DNA from: RYN-133 sp963785425
GTDB lineage: Bacteria; Actinomycetota; Actinomycetes; Mycobacteriales; Jatrophihabitantaceae
DNA length: 64,000 nucleotides
Assembly (NCBI GenBank): GCA_963785425.1
Contig: CAWAVG010000004.1
Span: 1,317,132 to 1,381,131 of the forward strand
Direction of reading: 5' to 3'
The translations under genes and the position numbers were made by a program. Of the stretch, positions 43,066 to 52,130 are shown piece after piece (position 1 is the first letter of the stretch; each line of letters starts with the position of its first letter). The notes beneath the pieces were generated by a model that saw nothing but the letters and a program-made list of their open reading frames with translations, had not been told where the DNA came from and made no database searches.

Positions 43066-45024
43066 CCACTGCGGGTCGGAGTGCCGCAGGGAAGCCACCC
43101 ACTTGGCGGGTTCGCGCACCATCACGCGTGGGTCATGGACCGCGCCGGTCACCAACAGATCAGGACGCACGCCCGCCGGTGGCAGGTTGTCGTACGGCGA
43201 GTAGGCGAGCATCCAGTCGAACTGCTCGCGGATGCGGGGATCGCCCCATTCCTCCCACTCGGTGATCGTCAGCGGGGTGTCCTCGTCGAACATCGAGGTG
43301 ACGACGTCGACGAACGGCACCTCGGCGACGACGGCGCGCCACCGGTCGGGTCGCTGGGAGAACACGACGCCCTGCAGCAGACCGCCGGCGCTGAGCCCGC
43401 GCGTGGCGATCCGGGCACCGTCGACCAGCCCGTCGCGGTCAAGACCGTCGGCCACTGCGATCAGGTCGTCGAAGGTGTGCTGCTTGTGCCGCATGCTGCC
43501 GTCGAGCCACCACCGCCGGCCGCCCTCGCCGCCGCCGCGTACCAGCGCGTGCACCCAGACCACACCACGGTCGAGCACACTCGGCAGCGCGGCATCCCAC
43601 GCCGGCTCGTCCACGGCCTCATAGGCGCCGTAGGCGTAGATCACGGCGGGTGCCGTCCCGTCCAGCCGCGTGTCACGGTGCCGCACCAGCACCGCCGGAA
43701 CCGCGGTTCCGTCCGGCGCCGGGAATGTACGGCGCTCCACCACATACTGCTCGGCATCGAAGCCCGGCGCCTCCCCGCGCTGGACGTCCGTCGCGTCCCC
43801 GGTACGCAGGTCGACCGACGACCACACGGACGGTCGCAGGTAGCTCTCGTCTCGCACGGTCACCGTGGCCGCGTCGTAGCGGGTGTTGCGCGCCAACGCG
43901 AGGCAGCCGACCTCGTAGCGGCTCGACAGCACCCGTCCGGCCCCGGCCAGGTCGTCGTGCGGCACGACGCGCAGCCGAGGCTCGTTCTCCGCGCGGTAGG
44001 TCAGGACGACGCCGCGCGCGAACGCGTCGGCCCGGAGCAGCCGCTCGCGCGGGTTCTCGGGACGGGCTTCCGTCCACGTCGTGTGGTCCTGGTCGTGGTC
44101 GCGGGGGACCGGGGCCGTCATCAGCCGGAACTCGTCCGCGTCGTCGTTGGTGAGGACCAGCAGCCGATCGCCGGCCGGCGACGGGGCATGTTCGACGTGA
44201 TAGACCACGCCGTGCCGACGGCCCCCGACCGGCCGCGGCCGAGAGTCCGGGTCCGCCGCGTCCAGCACCCACGCCTCGCTGGTCGACCGGCTCTCGCTCC
44301 AGATCACGACCAGCTCGCCGGAACGAGTGGTTCGTACGTTGACCGAGAACATCTCGTCGGGTTCGGTGAGCACCAGCTCGTCGTCACCCGGGTCGGTGCC
44401 CAGGCGGTGCCGCCACACCTGGAACGGGCGGTAGGCGTCGTCGTGGACGGTGTAGAAGAACGAGCCGGAGTCCGCACTCCACGCGCCGCCGTAGTAGCTG
44501 CGCGGCACCCGGTCGGCGAGATCCGCGCCGCTGCGCAGGTCGCGGAACCTGAGTTCGAAGACTTCGTCGCCGGAATTGTCGACGCTGTAGGCGAGCAGAT
44601 CCTCGTCCGGACTGACAAGGGTCACCCCGACGTCGAGGTAGCCGGTCCCGGCGTCCAGCGCCGCAATGTTCAAGACTAATGACGATTCGGATTCAGTCGT
44701 TGACCCGGCTGTTGAACCATGATTCAGTCGCCACAGTTCGGAGTACTCGCTGTTCACGCGGTGCCGGGTCCAGTAGGTGAACCTGCTTCGTACCCAGCGC
44801 GCGGACTCGTCGGTGTCAGGAAGTCGCGACAACATCTCCGCGCGCAGCGCGGACGTGAGGGGTTCGAGATGAAGACAGGACGTGTCGTAGAAGGCACGCT
44901 CGGCGCTCAGGTACGCGAGGACGGCGGGATCGTCGGCAGCGGCCAGCCACTGGTACGGGTCGGAGCGGACGACGCCGTGCTCGGTGTGCGCGTACGGCCT
45001 GCGCGGCGCGGCCGGCGGCGTGAC
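42928..45024 (-). CDS. oligopeptidase B-like S9A peptidase
   Basis: A cytosolic serine peptidase of about 698 aa. I prefer GTG 45024 (VTPPAAPRRPYAHTEHG), since GTG 45057 would overlap the divergent transporter gene. The N-terminal part is RSDPYQWLAA, the propeller follows, and the catalytic domain has GLSAGGLLQGVVFSQRPDRW (nucleophile Ser), TGAVHDPRV (Asp) and CETGAGAHVGPSGRVAH (His). Family members cleave short peptides after basic residues. It sits divergently next to a peptide-type ABC importer, which fits use on imported peptides. Confidence 0.88.
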   Translation of the reverse strand, partial: VTPPAAPRRPYAHTEHGVVRSDPYQWLAAADDPAVLAYLSAERAFYDTSCLHLEPLTSALRAEMLSRLPDTDESARWVRSRFTYWTRHRVNSEYSELWRLNHGSTAGSTTESESSLVLNIAALDAGTGYLDVGVTLVSPDEDLLAYSVDNSGDEVFELRFRDLRSGADLADRVPRSYYGGAWSADSGSFFYTVHDDAYRPFQVWRHRLGTDPGDDELVLTEPDEMFSVNVRTTRSGELVVIWSESRSTSEAWVLDAADPDSRPRPVGGRRHGVVYHVEHAPSPAGDRLLVLTNDDADEFRLMTAPVPRDHDQDHTTWTEARPENPRERLLRADAFARGVVLTYRAENEPRLRVVPHDDLAGAGRVLSSRYEVGCLALARNTRYDAATVTVRDESYLRPSVWSSVDLRTGDATDVQRGEAPGFDAEQYVVERRTFPAPDGTAVPAVLVRHRDTRLDGTAPAVIYAYGAYEAVDEPAWDAALPSVLDRGVVWVHALVRGGGEGGRRWWLDGSMRHKQHTFDDLIAVADGLDRDGLVDGARIATRGLSAGGLLQGVVFSQRPDRWRAVVAEVPFVDVVTSMFDEDTPLTITEWEEWGDPRIREQFDWMLAYSPYDNLPPAGVRPDLLVTGAVHDPRVMVREPAKWVASLRHSDPQWSPRCLFRCETGAGAHVGPSGRVAHLGYEAEVYAWILDRLGVEAAT

Positions 45025-45036
45025 CTGGCGACTCGG

Positions 45037-46923
45037 GTGACTCGGCACGGCGGTCACCGTACCGCCGGACGGCTGCTCGTCACCGGCGCTTTCGTGCTGG
45101 CGAGCCTGCTCCCCGGGCTCGCCGCAAGCAGCCCGGCGGCCGCGAAGAGCAAGGTGGTCTTCAACGTCGCCATGCTCGGCGAGAGTGTCGACTCGCTCAA
45201 CCCGTTCGTCGGCATCCAGGCACCGTCGTACGAGATGTGGGGCCTGACCTACGACTACCTCGTCGGCTACTCGATGACCGACATGTCACCGGCGCCCGAT
45301 CTGGCCACGAAGTGGACCACATCGCCGGACGGCAAGACCTGGACGTTCACCGTCCGCACCGGCGTGAAGTTCTCCGACGGCGTCCCGCTCACCGCTAACG
45401 ACGTCGCCTACACCTACAACCGGGTCCTCCACGGCAAGACCGAGCAGGCGTCGTGGATCTCGTACCTGACCGGCGTCACGAAGATCACCGCGCCGAACGC
45501 GACGACGGTGGTGATGAAGCTGAAGCAACCGAGCGCCACGCTGCCGCTGCTGCCGATCCCGATCGTCCCCGAGCACATCTGGAAGAACGTCAGCGAGAAC
45601 GCCGTCAAGACCTACTCCGCCGCGCCGAGCGACGGCAAACCGGTGGTGGGCGAAGGGCCGTTCCGGCTGGTGGAGGGCACCGCCAACGGGGACACGTTCA
45701 AGTTCGAGGCCAACCCCGACTACTGGGGCGGGCGCCCGCACATCGACGAGGTGAACTTCCAGTTCTACAAGAACGACGACTCGGCCATCCAGGCGATGCT
45801 CAAGGGCGAGGCCGATTTCGTCGAGGGCATCACCGCGCTCGAGGTCAAACACCTGGAGAGCCAGGCGGGCGTCACTGCCCACAACGGCAACTCGCCCGGG
45901 TTCGAAGAGATCGCCTTCAACACCGGCTCGGTCGACACCAAGACCGGCAAGTCGATCGGCAACCCCAACCCGGCGGTGCTCGACCCAAGATTCCGGCACG
46001 CACTCGGCTACGCGCTGAACCTGCCGCAGCTGATCAAGAAGGTCTACCAGGGAGCCGGCCTCCCGGGGACGACGATCATCCCGCCGTCGTACCAGAAGTA
46101 CCACTGGGAGCCGCCGAGCAACCAGAAGATGACCTTCGACCTGGCCAAGGCGGGGCAACTGCTCGACGCCGCGGGCTACAAGAAGGGGCCCGACGGCCTA
46201 CGGACGTTGCCGAACGGCAAGCCGATCGGCACCCTGCGGCTGGACGCGCGCTCGGACTCGCAGACGTCGCTGAATGCCATGGACTACTTCAAGTCGTGGC
46301 TCAGCCAGCTCGGGATCAAGGCGCAGGTGTCGACCCCCAGCTCCAACCAGCTGACCGACATCATCCTCAAGGGCAACTTCGACGCTTTTTATTGGGGCTG
46401 GTTCGTCGAGCCCGACCCCGACTCGATGCTGAGCTACATGACCTGTGGCCAGCGCGACGGCTGGTCCGACTCGTGGTTCTGCAACAAGCAGTACGACACG
46501 CTCTACCGCGAGCAGCACGTGCAGACCGACCGCACCAAGCGCGAGGCCGAGGTCAAGCAGATGCAGCAGCTGCTCTACACGCAATCGCCCTACCTGGTGA
46601 CGACGTACGACACCATCGGTGAGGCCGTGCGCAGCGACCGCTTCGCCTGCTTCGTCCCGCAGCCGAACCCGGGCGGCGTGTGGCTCGAGCAGTACGGGGT
46701 CTACAACTACATCCATGTCAAGCCGGCGTCGCAGGCCGGCAACTGTGGTGCCGCCACCGGAAACGGCCACCTCAAGGAGGCGGTCGTCGCCACGAAGGCC
46801 GGCGCGTCGAACTCGATCGGCACACCCTTCATCATCGGCGGCGTCGCAGTGCTCGCCGTCATAGTGATCCTGCTGGGTACCCGGGCGATGCGCCGCCGCA
46901 CCACCGCAGGAGATCGTGAGTGA
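45037..46923 (+). CDS. peptide-type ABC substrate-binding protein
   Basis: A 628-aa protein from GTG 45037. A signal sequence (RLLVTGAFVLASLLPGLAAS, then SPAAAKS) is followed by the SBP family 5 fold: NVAMLGESVDSLNPFVGIQA, APDLATKWTTSPDGKTWTFT, VRTGVKFSDGVPLTANDVAY, and DAFYWGWFVEPDPDSMLSYM. There is no lipobox Cys; instead the C-terminus carries a membrane span (FIIGGVAVLAVIVILLGTRA) and basic residues, so it is anchored C-terminally. First gene of a complete importer operon. Ligand: probably oligopeptide or a related compound. Confidence 0.9.
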   Translation: MTRHGGHRTAGRLLVTGAFVLASLLPGLAASSPAAAKSKVVFNVAMLGESVDSLNPFVGIQAPSYEMWGLTYDYLVGYSMTDMSPAPDLATKWTTSPDGKTWTFTVRTGVKFSDGVPLTANDVAYTYNRVLHGKTEQASWISYLTGVTKITAPNATTVVMKLKQPSATLPLLPIPIVPEHIWKNVSENAVKTYSAAPSDGKPVVGEGPFRLVEGTANGDTFKFEANPDYWGGRPHIDEVNFQFYKNDDSAIQAMLKGEADFVEGITALEVKHLESQAGVTAHNGNSPGFEEIAFNTGSVDTKTGKSIGNPNPAVLDPRFRHALGYALNLPQLIKKVYQGAGLPGTTIIPPSYQKYHWEPPSNQKMTFDLAKAGQLLDAAGYKKGPDGLRTLPNGKPIGTLRLDARSDSQTSLNAMDYFKSWLSQLGIKAQVSTPSSNQLTDIILKGNFDAFYWGWFVEPDPDSMLSYMTCGQRDGWSDSWFCNKQYDTLYREQHVQTDRTKREAEVKQMQQLLYTQSPYLVTTYDTIGEAVRSDRFACFVPQPNPGGVWLEQYGVYNYIHVKPASQAGNCGAATGNGHLKEAVVATKAGASNSIGTPFIIGGVAVLAVIVILLGTRAMRRRTTAGDRE

Positions 46924-46990
46924 ACACCCCAGGACCTTCTTCGTCTCCTCCGCCTCCCTCCTCCGACGAACAACGCCCCGGGGACCCCGA

Positions 46991-48037
46991 GTGAGCGTCG
47001 CGGCCAATCCCGGGCTCGCCAAGGCCGAGTCCGAAGCGGAGGGCCAACCCCGGCGACGCGGGTATGCGGCCTACGTCGGCCTCAAGGTGCTCGGGTCCAT
47101 CGGCAGCTTCTTCTTCATGCTGGTGGTGAACTTCTTCCTGTTCCGGGTGCTGCCCGGAGACCCGGCGCGAACGCTCGGACGTGGTCGGCTGAGCACTCCG
47201 GCGCAGATCGCGGCGTTCGACAAGACCTACGGGCTCGGCGAGTCGCTGCCGCGGCAGTTCCTGACCTTCCTCCACAACACGTTCACCGGTCAGTTGGGCA
47301 TCAGTGTCGAGTACCACGAGCCGGTCTCGACACTGATCCTCCATGCCCTCGGGCCGACGGTGCTGCTCGTCGGCTCCTCGACGGTGCTGGCCACGGTGAT
47401 CGGGGTCTACCTCGGGATCCGCGGCGCATGGCGGCGAGGTGGGTTGTTCGACCGCTTCACCACCGGCACGTCGTTGACCCTGTACGCGATGCCGGAGTGG
47501 TGGCTCGGTCTCCTGCTGATCGCAGCGCTCGGCGTCGGCTTCTGGTTCGTTCCCGGCCTGTTCCCCACGGGCGGCCTGCACAGCCCGGACGTCGACCCGA
47601 ACTCGCTGCACGGCGTCCTCGACACGCTGTGGCACCTCGTGCTGCCGGTGACGACGTTGACGTTGGCCTACCTCGCGGACTTCTCGCTCATCATGCGCAG
47701 CTCGCTGCTGGACGAGCTCGGTGAGGACTACCTGCAGACGGCGCGGGCCAAGGGGCTGCGCGACATCCAGGTCCGCAACCGGCACGCCGTCCGCAACGCG
47801 ATGCTGCCGACGACCACGATCATCGCGCTCAACATCGGATTCGTGGTCGGCGGCGCCATCACCGTCGAGACCGTCTTCTCCATCCCGGGTCTCGGCCTGC
47901 TGGCCACCAACGCCATCGGCGTCCCGGACTTCTGGGTGCTGCAGGGCACCTTCCTGGTGGCCAGCGCGGGCGTGATCGTCGCCAACCTGGCCGCCAACCT
48001 GATCTACGGCTGGATCGACCCGCGGGTGCGCACATGA
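46991..48037 (+). CDS. ABC permease, DppB type
   Basis: Six-helix permease of about 348 aa. I prefer GTG 46991 (VSVAANPG) over GTG 46916, which overlaps the SBP gene; a leader with CCCCGGGGACCCC precedes it. N-terminal signature FFLFRVLPGDPARTL, middle LYAMPEWWLGLLLI, EAA loop DYLQTARAKGLRDIQVRNRH, and last helix pair. Partners are the downstream DppC-type permease and two ATPases. Confidence 0.9.
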   Translation: MSVAANPGLAKAESEAEGQPRRRGYAAYVGLKVLGSIGSFFFMLVVNFFLFRVLPGDPARTLGRGRLSTPAQIAAFDKTYGLGESLPRQFLTFLHNTFTGQLGISVEYHEPVSTLILHALGPTVLLVGSSTVLATVIGVYLGIRGAWRRGGLFDRFTTGTSLTLYAMPEWWLGLLLIAALGVGFWFVPGLFPTGGLHSPDVDPNSLHGVLDTLWHLVLPVTTLTLAYLADFSLIMRSSLLDELGEDYLQTARAKGLRDIQVRNRHAVRNAMLPTTTIIALNIGFVVGGAITVETVFSIPGLGLLATNAIGVPDFWVLQGTFLVASAGVIVANLAANLIYGWIDPRVRT

Positions 48038-48040
48038 ACT

Positions 48041-48098
48041 CACCCCACGAAAATGCTCCGCACAGAACACTTCGCGTTCCCGCGGGGGCCCCGAAGGC
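48041..48098 (+). repeat. intergenic hairpin repeat, copy B
   Basis: Lies between the DppB-type stop and the DppC-type start. TCACCCCACGAAA, then GCTCCGCACAGAACACT, then a stem-loop CGCG-TTCC-CGCG followed by GGGGGCCCC. The stem is kept although bases differ from copy A. Confidence 0.8.
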
Positions 48099-48104
48099 AG
48101 ACCA

Positions 48105-49025
48105 ATGACCGACACCGTCAAAGCCGTCAAGGGGCTGTCCGCACGCCAGCTCACCCGACGCCGGCGGATCGCCGCGTCGAAACGAGTCTGGACGCAGTTC
48201 CGGCACCGCCGCACCGGCATGCTCGGACTCGTCATCCTGGTGTTCTTCGTGATCGTCGCCGTGGCAGCCCCGCTCCTGTCGAGCTCCAGCGGCCTCGACG
48301 TGACCAAGGCCAACGGTCCGGTGCTCGGCCCGCCCTCGTCCAACTACTGGCTCGGCACCGACGAGAACGGCCGGTCGGTGGTCACGCTGCTGATCTGGGG
48401 AGCCCGGATCTCGCTGTTCGTCGGTCTCGTGGCCACCCTGATCTCGATGGTGATCGGGACGGTGCTCGGTCTGGTCTCGGGCTACTTCGGGGGCTGGGTC
48501 GGACGGATCACCTTCCGGTTGACCGAGTGGTTCCTCGTGATCCCCTTCCTGCCATTGGCGATCGTGCTCGCGGCCGTCCTCGGGCGCGGTCTGTTCAACA
48601 TCGTGATCGTGATCGGCGTGACCTCGTGGCCGGGCACGGCACTGCTGATCCGCAGCCAGACGCTGTCGATCAAAGAACGGGCCTACATCGACCGGGCGCG
48701 GGCGATCGGCGCCGGGCGAGCGCACCAGATGTCCAAGCACGTGCTGCCCAACGTGATGCCGATGGTGTTCGCCAACACCACGCTGACCGTGGCGATCGCC
48801 ATCCTGTCGGAAACCACGCTGAGCTTCCTCGGTCTCGGCGACCCGACCCGCACCTCGTGGGGGACGATGCTCGACGGTGCCTACCACGCAGGCGCGATCA
48901 CCACCGGGTGCTGGTGGTACGTGATACCGCCGGGCGTGTGCGTCGTCCTCGTCGTGCTGGCCTTCACCCTGATCGGACAGGCGCTGGAGGAGATCCTGAA
49001 CCCGCGGTTGAGAGCCCGCACATGA
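48105..49025 (+). CDS. ABC permease, DppC type
   Basis: A 306-aa protein from ATG 48105. The N-terminal helix FRHRRTGMLGLVILVFFVIV precedes a periplasmic loop with YWLGTDENGRSVVTLLIWGA, the typical OppC/DppC sequence. The EAA motif is AYIDRARAIGAGRAHQMSKH, followed by HVLPNVMPMVFANTTLTVAI. The stop overlaps the next start as ATGA. Confidence 0.9.
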   Translation: MTDTVKAVKGLSARQLTRRRRIAASKRVWTQFRHRRTGMLGLVILVFFVIVAVAAPLLSSSSGLDVTKANGPVLGPPSSNYWLGTDENGRSVVTLLIWGARISLFVGLVATLISMVIGTVLGLVSGYFGGWVGRITFRLTEWFLVIPFLPLAIVLAAVLGRGLFNIVIVIGVTSWPGTALLIRSQTLSIKERAYIDRARAIGAGRAHQMSKHVLPNVMPMVFANTTLTVAIAILSETTLSFLGLGDPTRTSWGTMLDGAYHAGAITTGCWWYVIPPGVCVVLVVLAFTLIGQALEEILNPRLRART

Positions 49026-50032
49026 CACAGCCACTGCTGTCCATCCGCGACCTCAAGGTCACGTACGCGACCGGCGAAGGTCCGCTGCCGGCCGTGCGCG
49101 GTGTCGACCTGACGGTCGAGCGCGGCCAGATCGTCGGCGTGGCGGGCGAGTCGGGGTGCGGCAAGTCGACCCTGGCGAGCACGATCCTGCGATTGCAGCC
49201 GGCCAACGCCACGGTCACCGGCGAGGTGCGCTTCGACGGACGCGACATCCTGACCATGCGCTGGGGTGAGCTGCGAGCGGTGCGCTGGGCCGGTGCCTCG
49301 ATCGTGTTCCAGGGCGCGCTGCACTCGCTGAACCCGGTGCACCGGATCGGTGCCCAGATCGGCGAGCCGATGCGGGTGCACACGCCGGAACTCAAGGACG
49401 GGCAGGTGCGCTCGCGCGTCGGAGCGCTGCTCGAGCAGGTCGGCCTGGATCCCGCGCGCGCGAAGGCCTATCCGCACCAGCTCTCCGGTGGCCAGAAGCA
49501 ACGCGTGATGATCGCGATGGCGCTGGCCTGCGATCCCGAACTGATCGTGGCGGACGAGCCCACCACCGCGCTCGACGTCATGGTCCAGGCGCAGGTGCTC
49601 GCCGTGCTGTCCGGCCTCGTTCGCGACCGCGGCGTCGGGATGATGATGATCAGCCACGACCTGTCCGTGCTCGCCGACGTCTGCGACCGGATCACCGTCA
49701 TGTACGCCGGTCGCGTCGTCGAGCTGGGGCCGGCGGCGCAGGTCTTCACAGCACCGCTGCACCCCTATTCCGCCGCGCTGTCCTCGGCGTTCCCGCGCGT
49801 GGGTGACCCCGCCGCCAGGTTCGCCCCTGCCGGGCTGCCGGGCGACCCCCCGCTGCCCTGGGATCTGCCGGGCGGGTGCACGTTCGCCCCGCGCTGCCCA
49901 CGAGCGGCCGAGGTGTGCCTGCCTGCCGAGCCTCCGCTCATCCCGTACGGCCAGGACCGAGCTGCTGCCTGCGTGCGGCTCGGTCAGCCCGACGACGCTC
50001 CCGTCCGGAGCGAGATGGGAGCCGGCTCATGA
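49022..50032 (+). CDS. ABC ATPase, DppD type
   Basis: A 336-aa ATPase from ATG 49022. Walker A GESGCGKSTLAS, signature HQLSGGQKQRVMIAMALACD, Walker B LIVADEPTTALDVMVQ, H-loop MMMISHDLSVLAD. The C-terminal oligopeptide/dipeptide-type tail with Cys residues (GGCTFAPRCPRAAEVC) is the usual Fe-S-like motif of this ATPase group. Overlaps the next start by 4 bp. Confidence 0.92.
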   Translation: MTQPLLSIRDLKVTYATGEGPLPAVRGVDLTVERGQIVGVAGESGCGKSTLASTILRLQPANATVTGEVRFDGRDILTMRWGELRAVRWAGASIVFQGALHSLNPVHRIGAQIGEPMRVHTPELKDGQVRSRVGALLEQVGLDPARAKAYPHQLSGGQKQRVMIAMALACDPELIVADEPTTALDVMVQAQVLAVLSGLVRDRGVGMMMISHDLSVLADVCDRITVMYAGRVVELGPAAQVFTAPLHPYSAALSSAFPRVGDPAARFAPAGLPGDPPLPWDLPGGCTFAPRCPRAAEVCLPAEPPLIPYGQDRAAACVRLGQPDDAPVRSEMGAGS

Positions 50033-51033
50033 GCGCCCCGCGCGCCGAGTTGACGGCCCAGGGCGTGCGCGTGGAGTTCTCGACGCGCACGGGCCGGGTC
50101 GCCCGCGCGCTGGACGGCGCCGACCTCACGGTCGGGGCGGGCGAGGTCGTCGCCCTGGTCGGCGAATCGGGATCGGGCAAGACGACGCTGGCGCGCACAT
50201 TCGTCGGCCTGGAGCGGCCGGCGAGCGGCACGGTGCTGTGGAACGGGAAGCCGCTCGACCACTCCGGGCGGGGTCTGAAGGCGCTCCGACGCCACGTCCA
50301 GCTCGTGCTGCAGGACCCGCTGGGCGCACTCAACCCACGGCACACCGTGTACGAGTCGGTGGCCGAGGGCCTGCGCGTCCACAAGCTGGTCGCGAAGTCG
50401 GGCCAGAGCGAGACGGAACTGGTCGCCGCCGCGCTGGCGTCGGCCGGCTTGCGTCCGCCAGAAACGCTGTTCCTGCGGTACCCGCACGAACTGTCCGGCG
50501 GTCAACGACAGCGCGTCCTGATCGCCGGCGCGCTCGCGGTGCAGCCGTCGCTGCTGATCGCCGACGAACCGGTCTCGAGCCTCGACGCGTCGATCCGCGG
50601 CGAGATCCTGGCGCTGCTGCTCAAGCTGCGCGAGCAGTTCGGGCTCGGTGTGCTGGTCGTGACGCACGACCTCGGGCTGGCATGGAACATCGCCGACCGC
50701 ATCGCGGTCATGTACCTCGGCAGGGTCGTCGAGACCGGTCCTACTGAGGACGTGCTGACCGCACCGAAGCACCCGTACACGCAGGCCCTGCTGTCGGTCA
50801 TTCCCGAGACGGAGCGGCTCGAGCCGATCGTCCTGAGCGGCGAGATCCCCGACCCGTCCCGGATCCCGCGCGGGTGCCGGTTCCATCCCCGGTGCCAGTG
50901 GTACGCCTCGGGGGAGGCGGACGAGGTGGCCGACGCGTGCCGCGGCACTGCCCTGCCGGTGCTGTCCGCCGACCGCGAAGGGCATCGGTGCGCCTGCCAT
51001 CTCGTCGCCGCCCGGGAAGGGGCGACGACGTGA
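50029..51033 (+). CDS. ABC ATPase, DppF type
   Basis: A 334-aa ATPase from ATG 50029. Walker A GESGSGKTTLAR, Q-loop VQLVLQDPLGALNPRHTVYE, signature HELSGGQRQRVLIAGALAVQ, Walker B LLIADEPVSSLDASIRGEIL, H-loop VVTHDLGLAWNIADR. The C-terminal Cys cluster (RGCRFHPRCQW, then DACRG and CACH) is present. The stop overlaps the Rieske gene start as GTGA, which ties transport to the oxygenase. Confidence 0.92.
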   Translation: MSAPRAELTAQGVRVEFSTRTGRVARALDGADLTVGAGEVVALVGESGSGKTTLARTFVGLERPASGTVLWNGKPLDHSGRGLKALRRHVQLVLQDPLGALNPRHTVYESVAEGLRVHKLVAKSGQSETELVAAALASAGLRPPETLFLRYPHELSGGQRQRVLIAGALAVQPSLLIADEPVSSLDASIRGEILALLLKLREQFGLGVLVVTHDLGLAWNIADRIAVMYLGRVVETGPTEDVLTAPKHPYTQALLSVIPETERLEPIVLSGEIPDPSRIPRGCRFHPRCQWYASGEADEVADACRGTALPVLSADREGHRCACHLVAAREGATT

Positions 51034-52130
51034 CGTTGCAGGCGGCGCTGCCGCGCGAGATGTACGTCGACCCGTCGGCATGGGAGCACGAGCGAGAGCG
51101 TGTGCTGCTGCGCGAGTGGACGTGCGTGGGCCGTCGCACGGACCTCGGCCTCGACGAACCCGAGCGGGTGGCAGTCGTCGATGTGCTCGGCGAGTCGCTG
51201 ATCGTCGCGTCCGACGCGGACGGCGTCCTGCACGCGTCCTACAACGTGTGCCGCCATCGCGGGTCGCAGCTGTTCCCGACGCCTGCGGGTACGGCGCCGC
51301 AGATGTGTGCGGTGAAGTCGATCCGGTGCCCGTACCACTCCTGGACCTACGCCCTCGACGGCTCGCTGCTGCGCGCGCCGCACACCGAGGACGGCGAGGT
51401 GGACGCGTCCGATTTCCACCTGCACTCGGTCGGCATTGCGGAGTGGGGTGGCTTCGTGTTTGCGCACCCCACGCCGGCGCACGCCGCTCCGCTCTCCGAC
51501 ACGGTGGGGCGGGCCGACGTCACGTTGGCCAACTACGACCTGGCGTCGTTGGTGACCGGGCTGACCATGTCCTACGACGTCGAGGCCAACTGGAAGGTCA
51601 TCGTCGAGAACTACAACGAGTGCTATCACTGCGGACCGGTGCACCCGGAACTGTCACGGCTGGTGCCGTCGTTCGCCGGTGGCGGGCGCGGGCTGGATTG
51701 GGACGCCGGCATCGCGCACCGCGACGGCGCCTGGACGTTCACGATGTCGGGCACCACCGAGCGCCCGCCGCTGCCGGGGCTCACGGACGAGGAGCGCGTG
51801 CGGCACAAGGGCGAGCTGGTCTACCCCAACCTCATGCTGTCGTGCTCGGCCGACCATGTCGCCGCCTTCGTGGTGCGCCCGCTGGCCGTCGACCGCACGG
51901 TGATCGAGTGCCGGCTGCTGTTCGCCGCATCGGAGGTGCGATCGGGATCGTTCGATCCGTCGGACGCCGGAGACTTCTGGGACATGGTCAACCGCCAGGA
52001 CTGGGCGATCTGCGAGTCGGTGCAGCGCGGCATGTCCTCGCGCGCGTTCACCCACGGCTGGTTCGCGCCCATGGAGGACGATTCCGCCGACATCCGGCGG
52101 TGGCTGCTGCCCAGGCTCGAGCGTGACTGA
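51030..52130 (+). CDS. Rieske oxygenase alpha subunit (betaine/carnitine group)
   Basis: A 366-aa protein from GTG 51030. The Rieske centre is C74-x-H76 (CRHRG) and C100-x2-H103 (CPYHSW), with a longer than usual gap. The catalytic iron site is ENYNECYHCGPVHPE, with H200 and H205. The bridging residue position is Glu197 instead of the Asp of aromatic dioxygenases. A bridging Glu is known for carnitine monooxygenase CntA and is shared by related quaternary-amine oxygenases. A ferredoxin reductase partner is not encoded nearby. Likely reaction: oxidative N-demethylation or C-N cleavage; the substrate is inferred only. Confidence 0.85.
   Translation: MTLQAALPREMYVDPSAWEHERERVLLREWTCVGRRTDLGLDEPERVAVVDVLGESLIVASDADGVLHASYNVCRHRGSQLFPTPAGTAPQMCAVKSIRCPYHSWTYALDGSLLRAPHTEDGEVDASDFHLHSVGIAEWGGFVFAHPTPAHAAPLSDTVGRADVTLANYDLASLVTGLTMSYDVEANWKVIVENYNECYHCGPVHPELSRLVPSFAGGGRGLDWDAGIAHRDGAWTFTMSGTTERPPLPGLTDEERVRHKGELVYPNLMLSCSADHVAAFVVRPLAVDRTVIECRLLFAASEVRSGSFDPSDAGDFWDMVNRQDWAICESVQRGMSSRAFTHGWFAPMEDDSADIRRWLLPRLERD

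Noticed and set aside
48053..49021. Long in-frame extension upstream of the DppD-type ATPase
   Set aside because: It is a shadow of the DppC-type permease; ATG 49022 overlaps the permease stop as expected.
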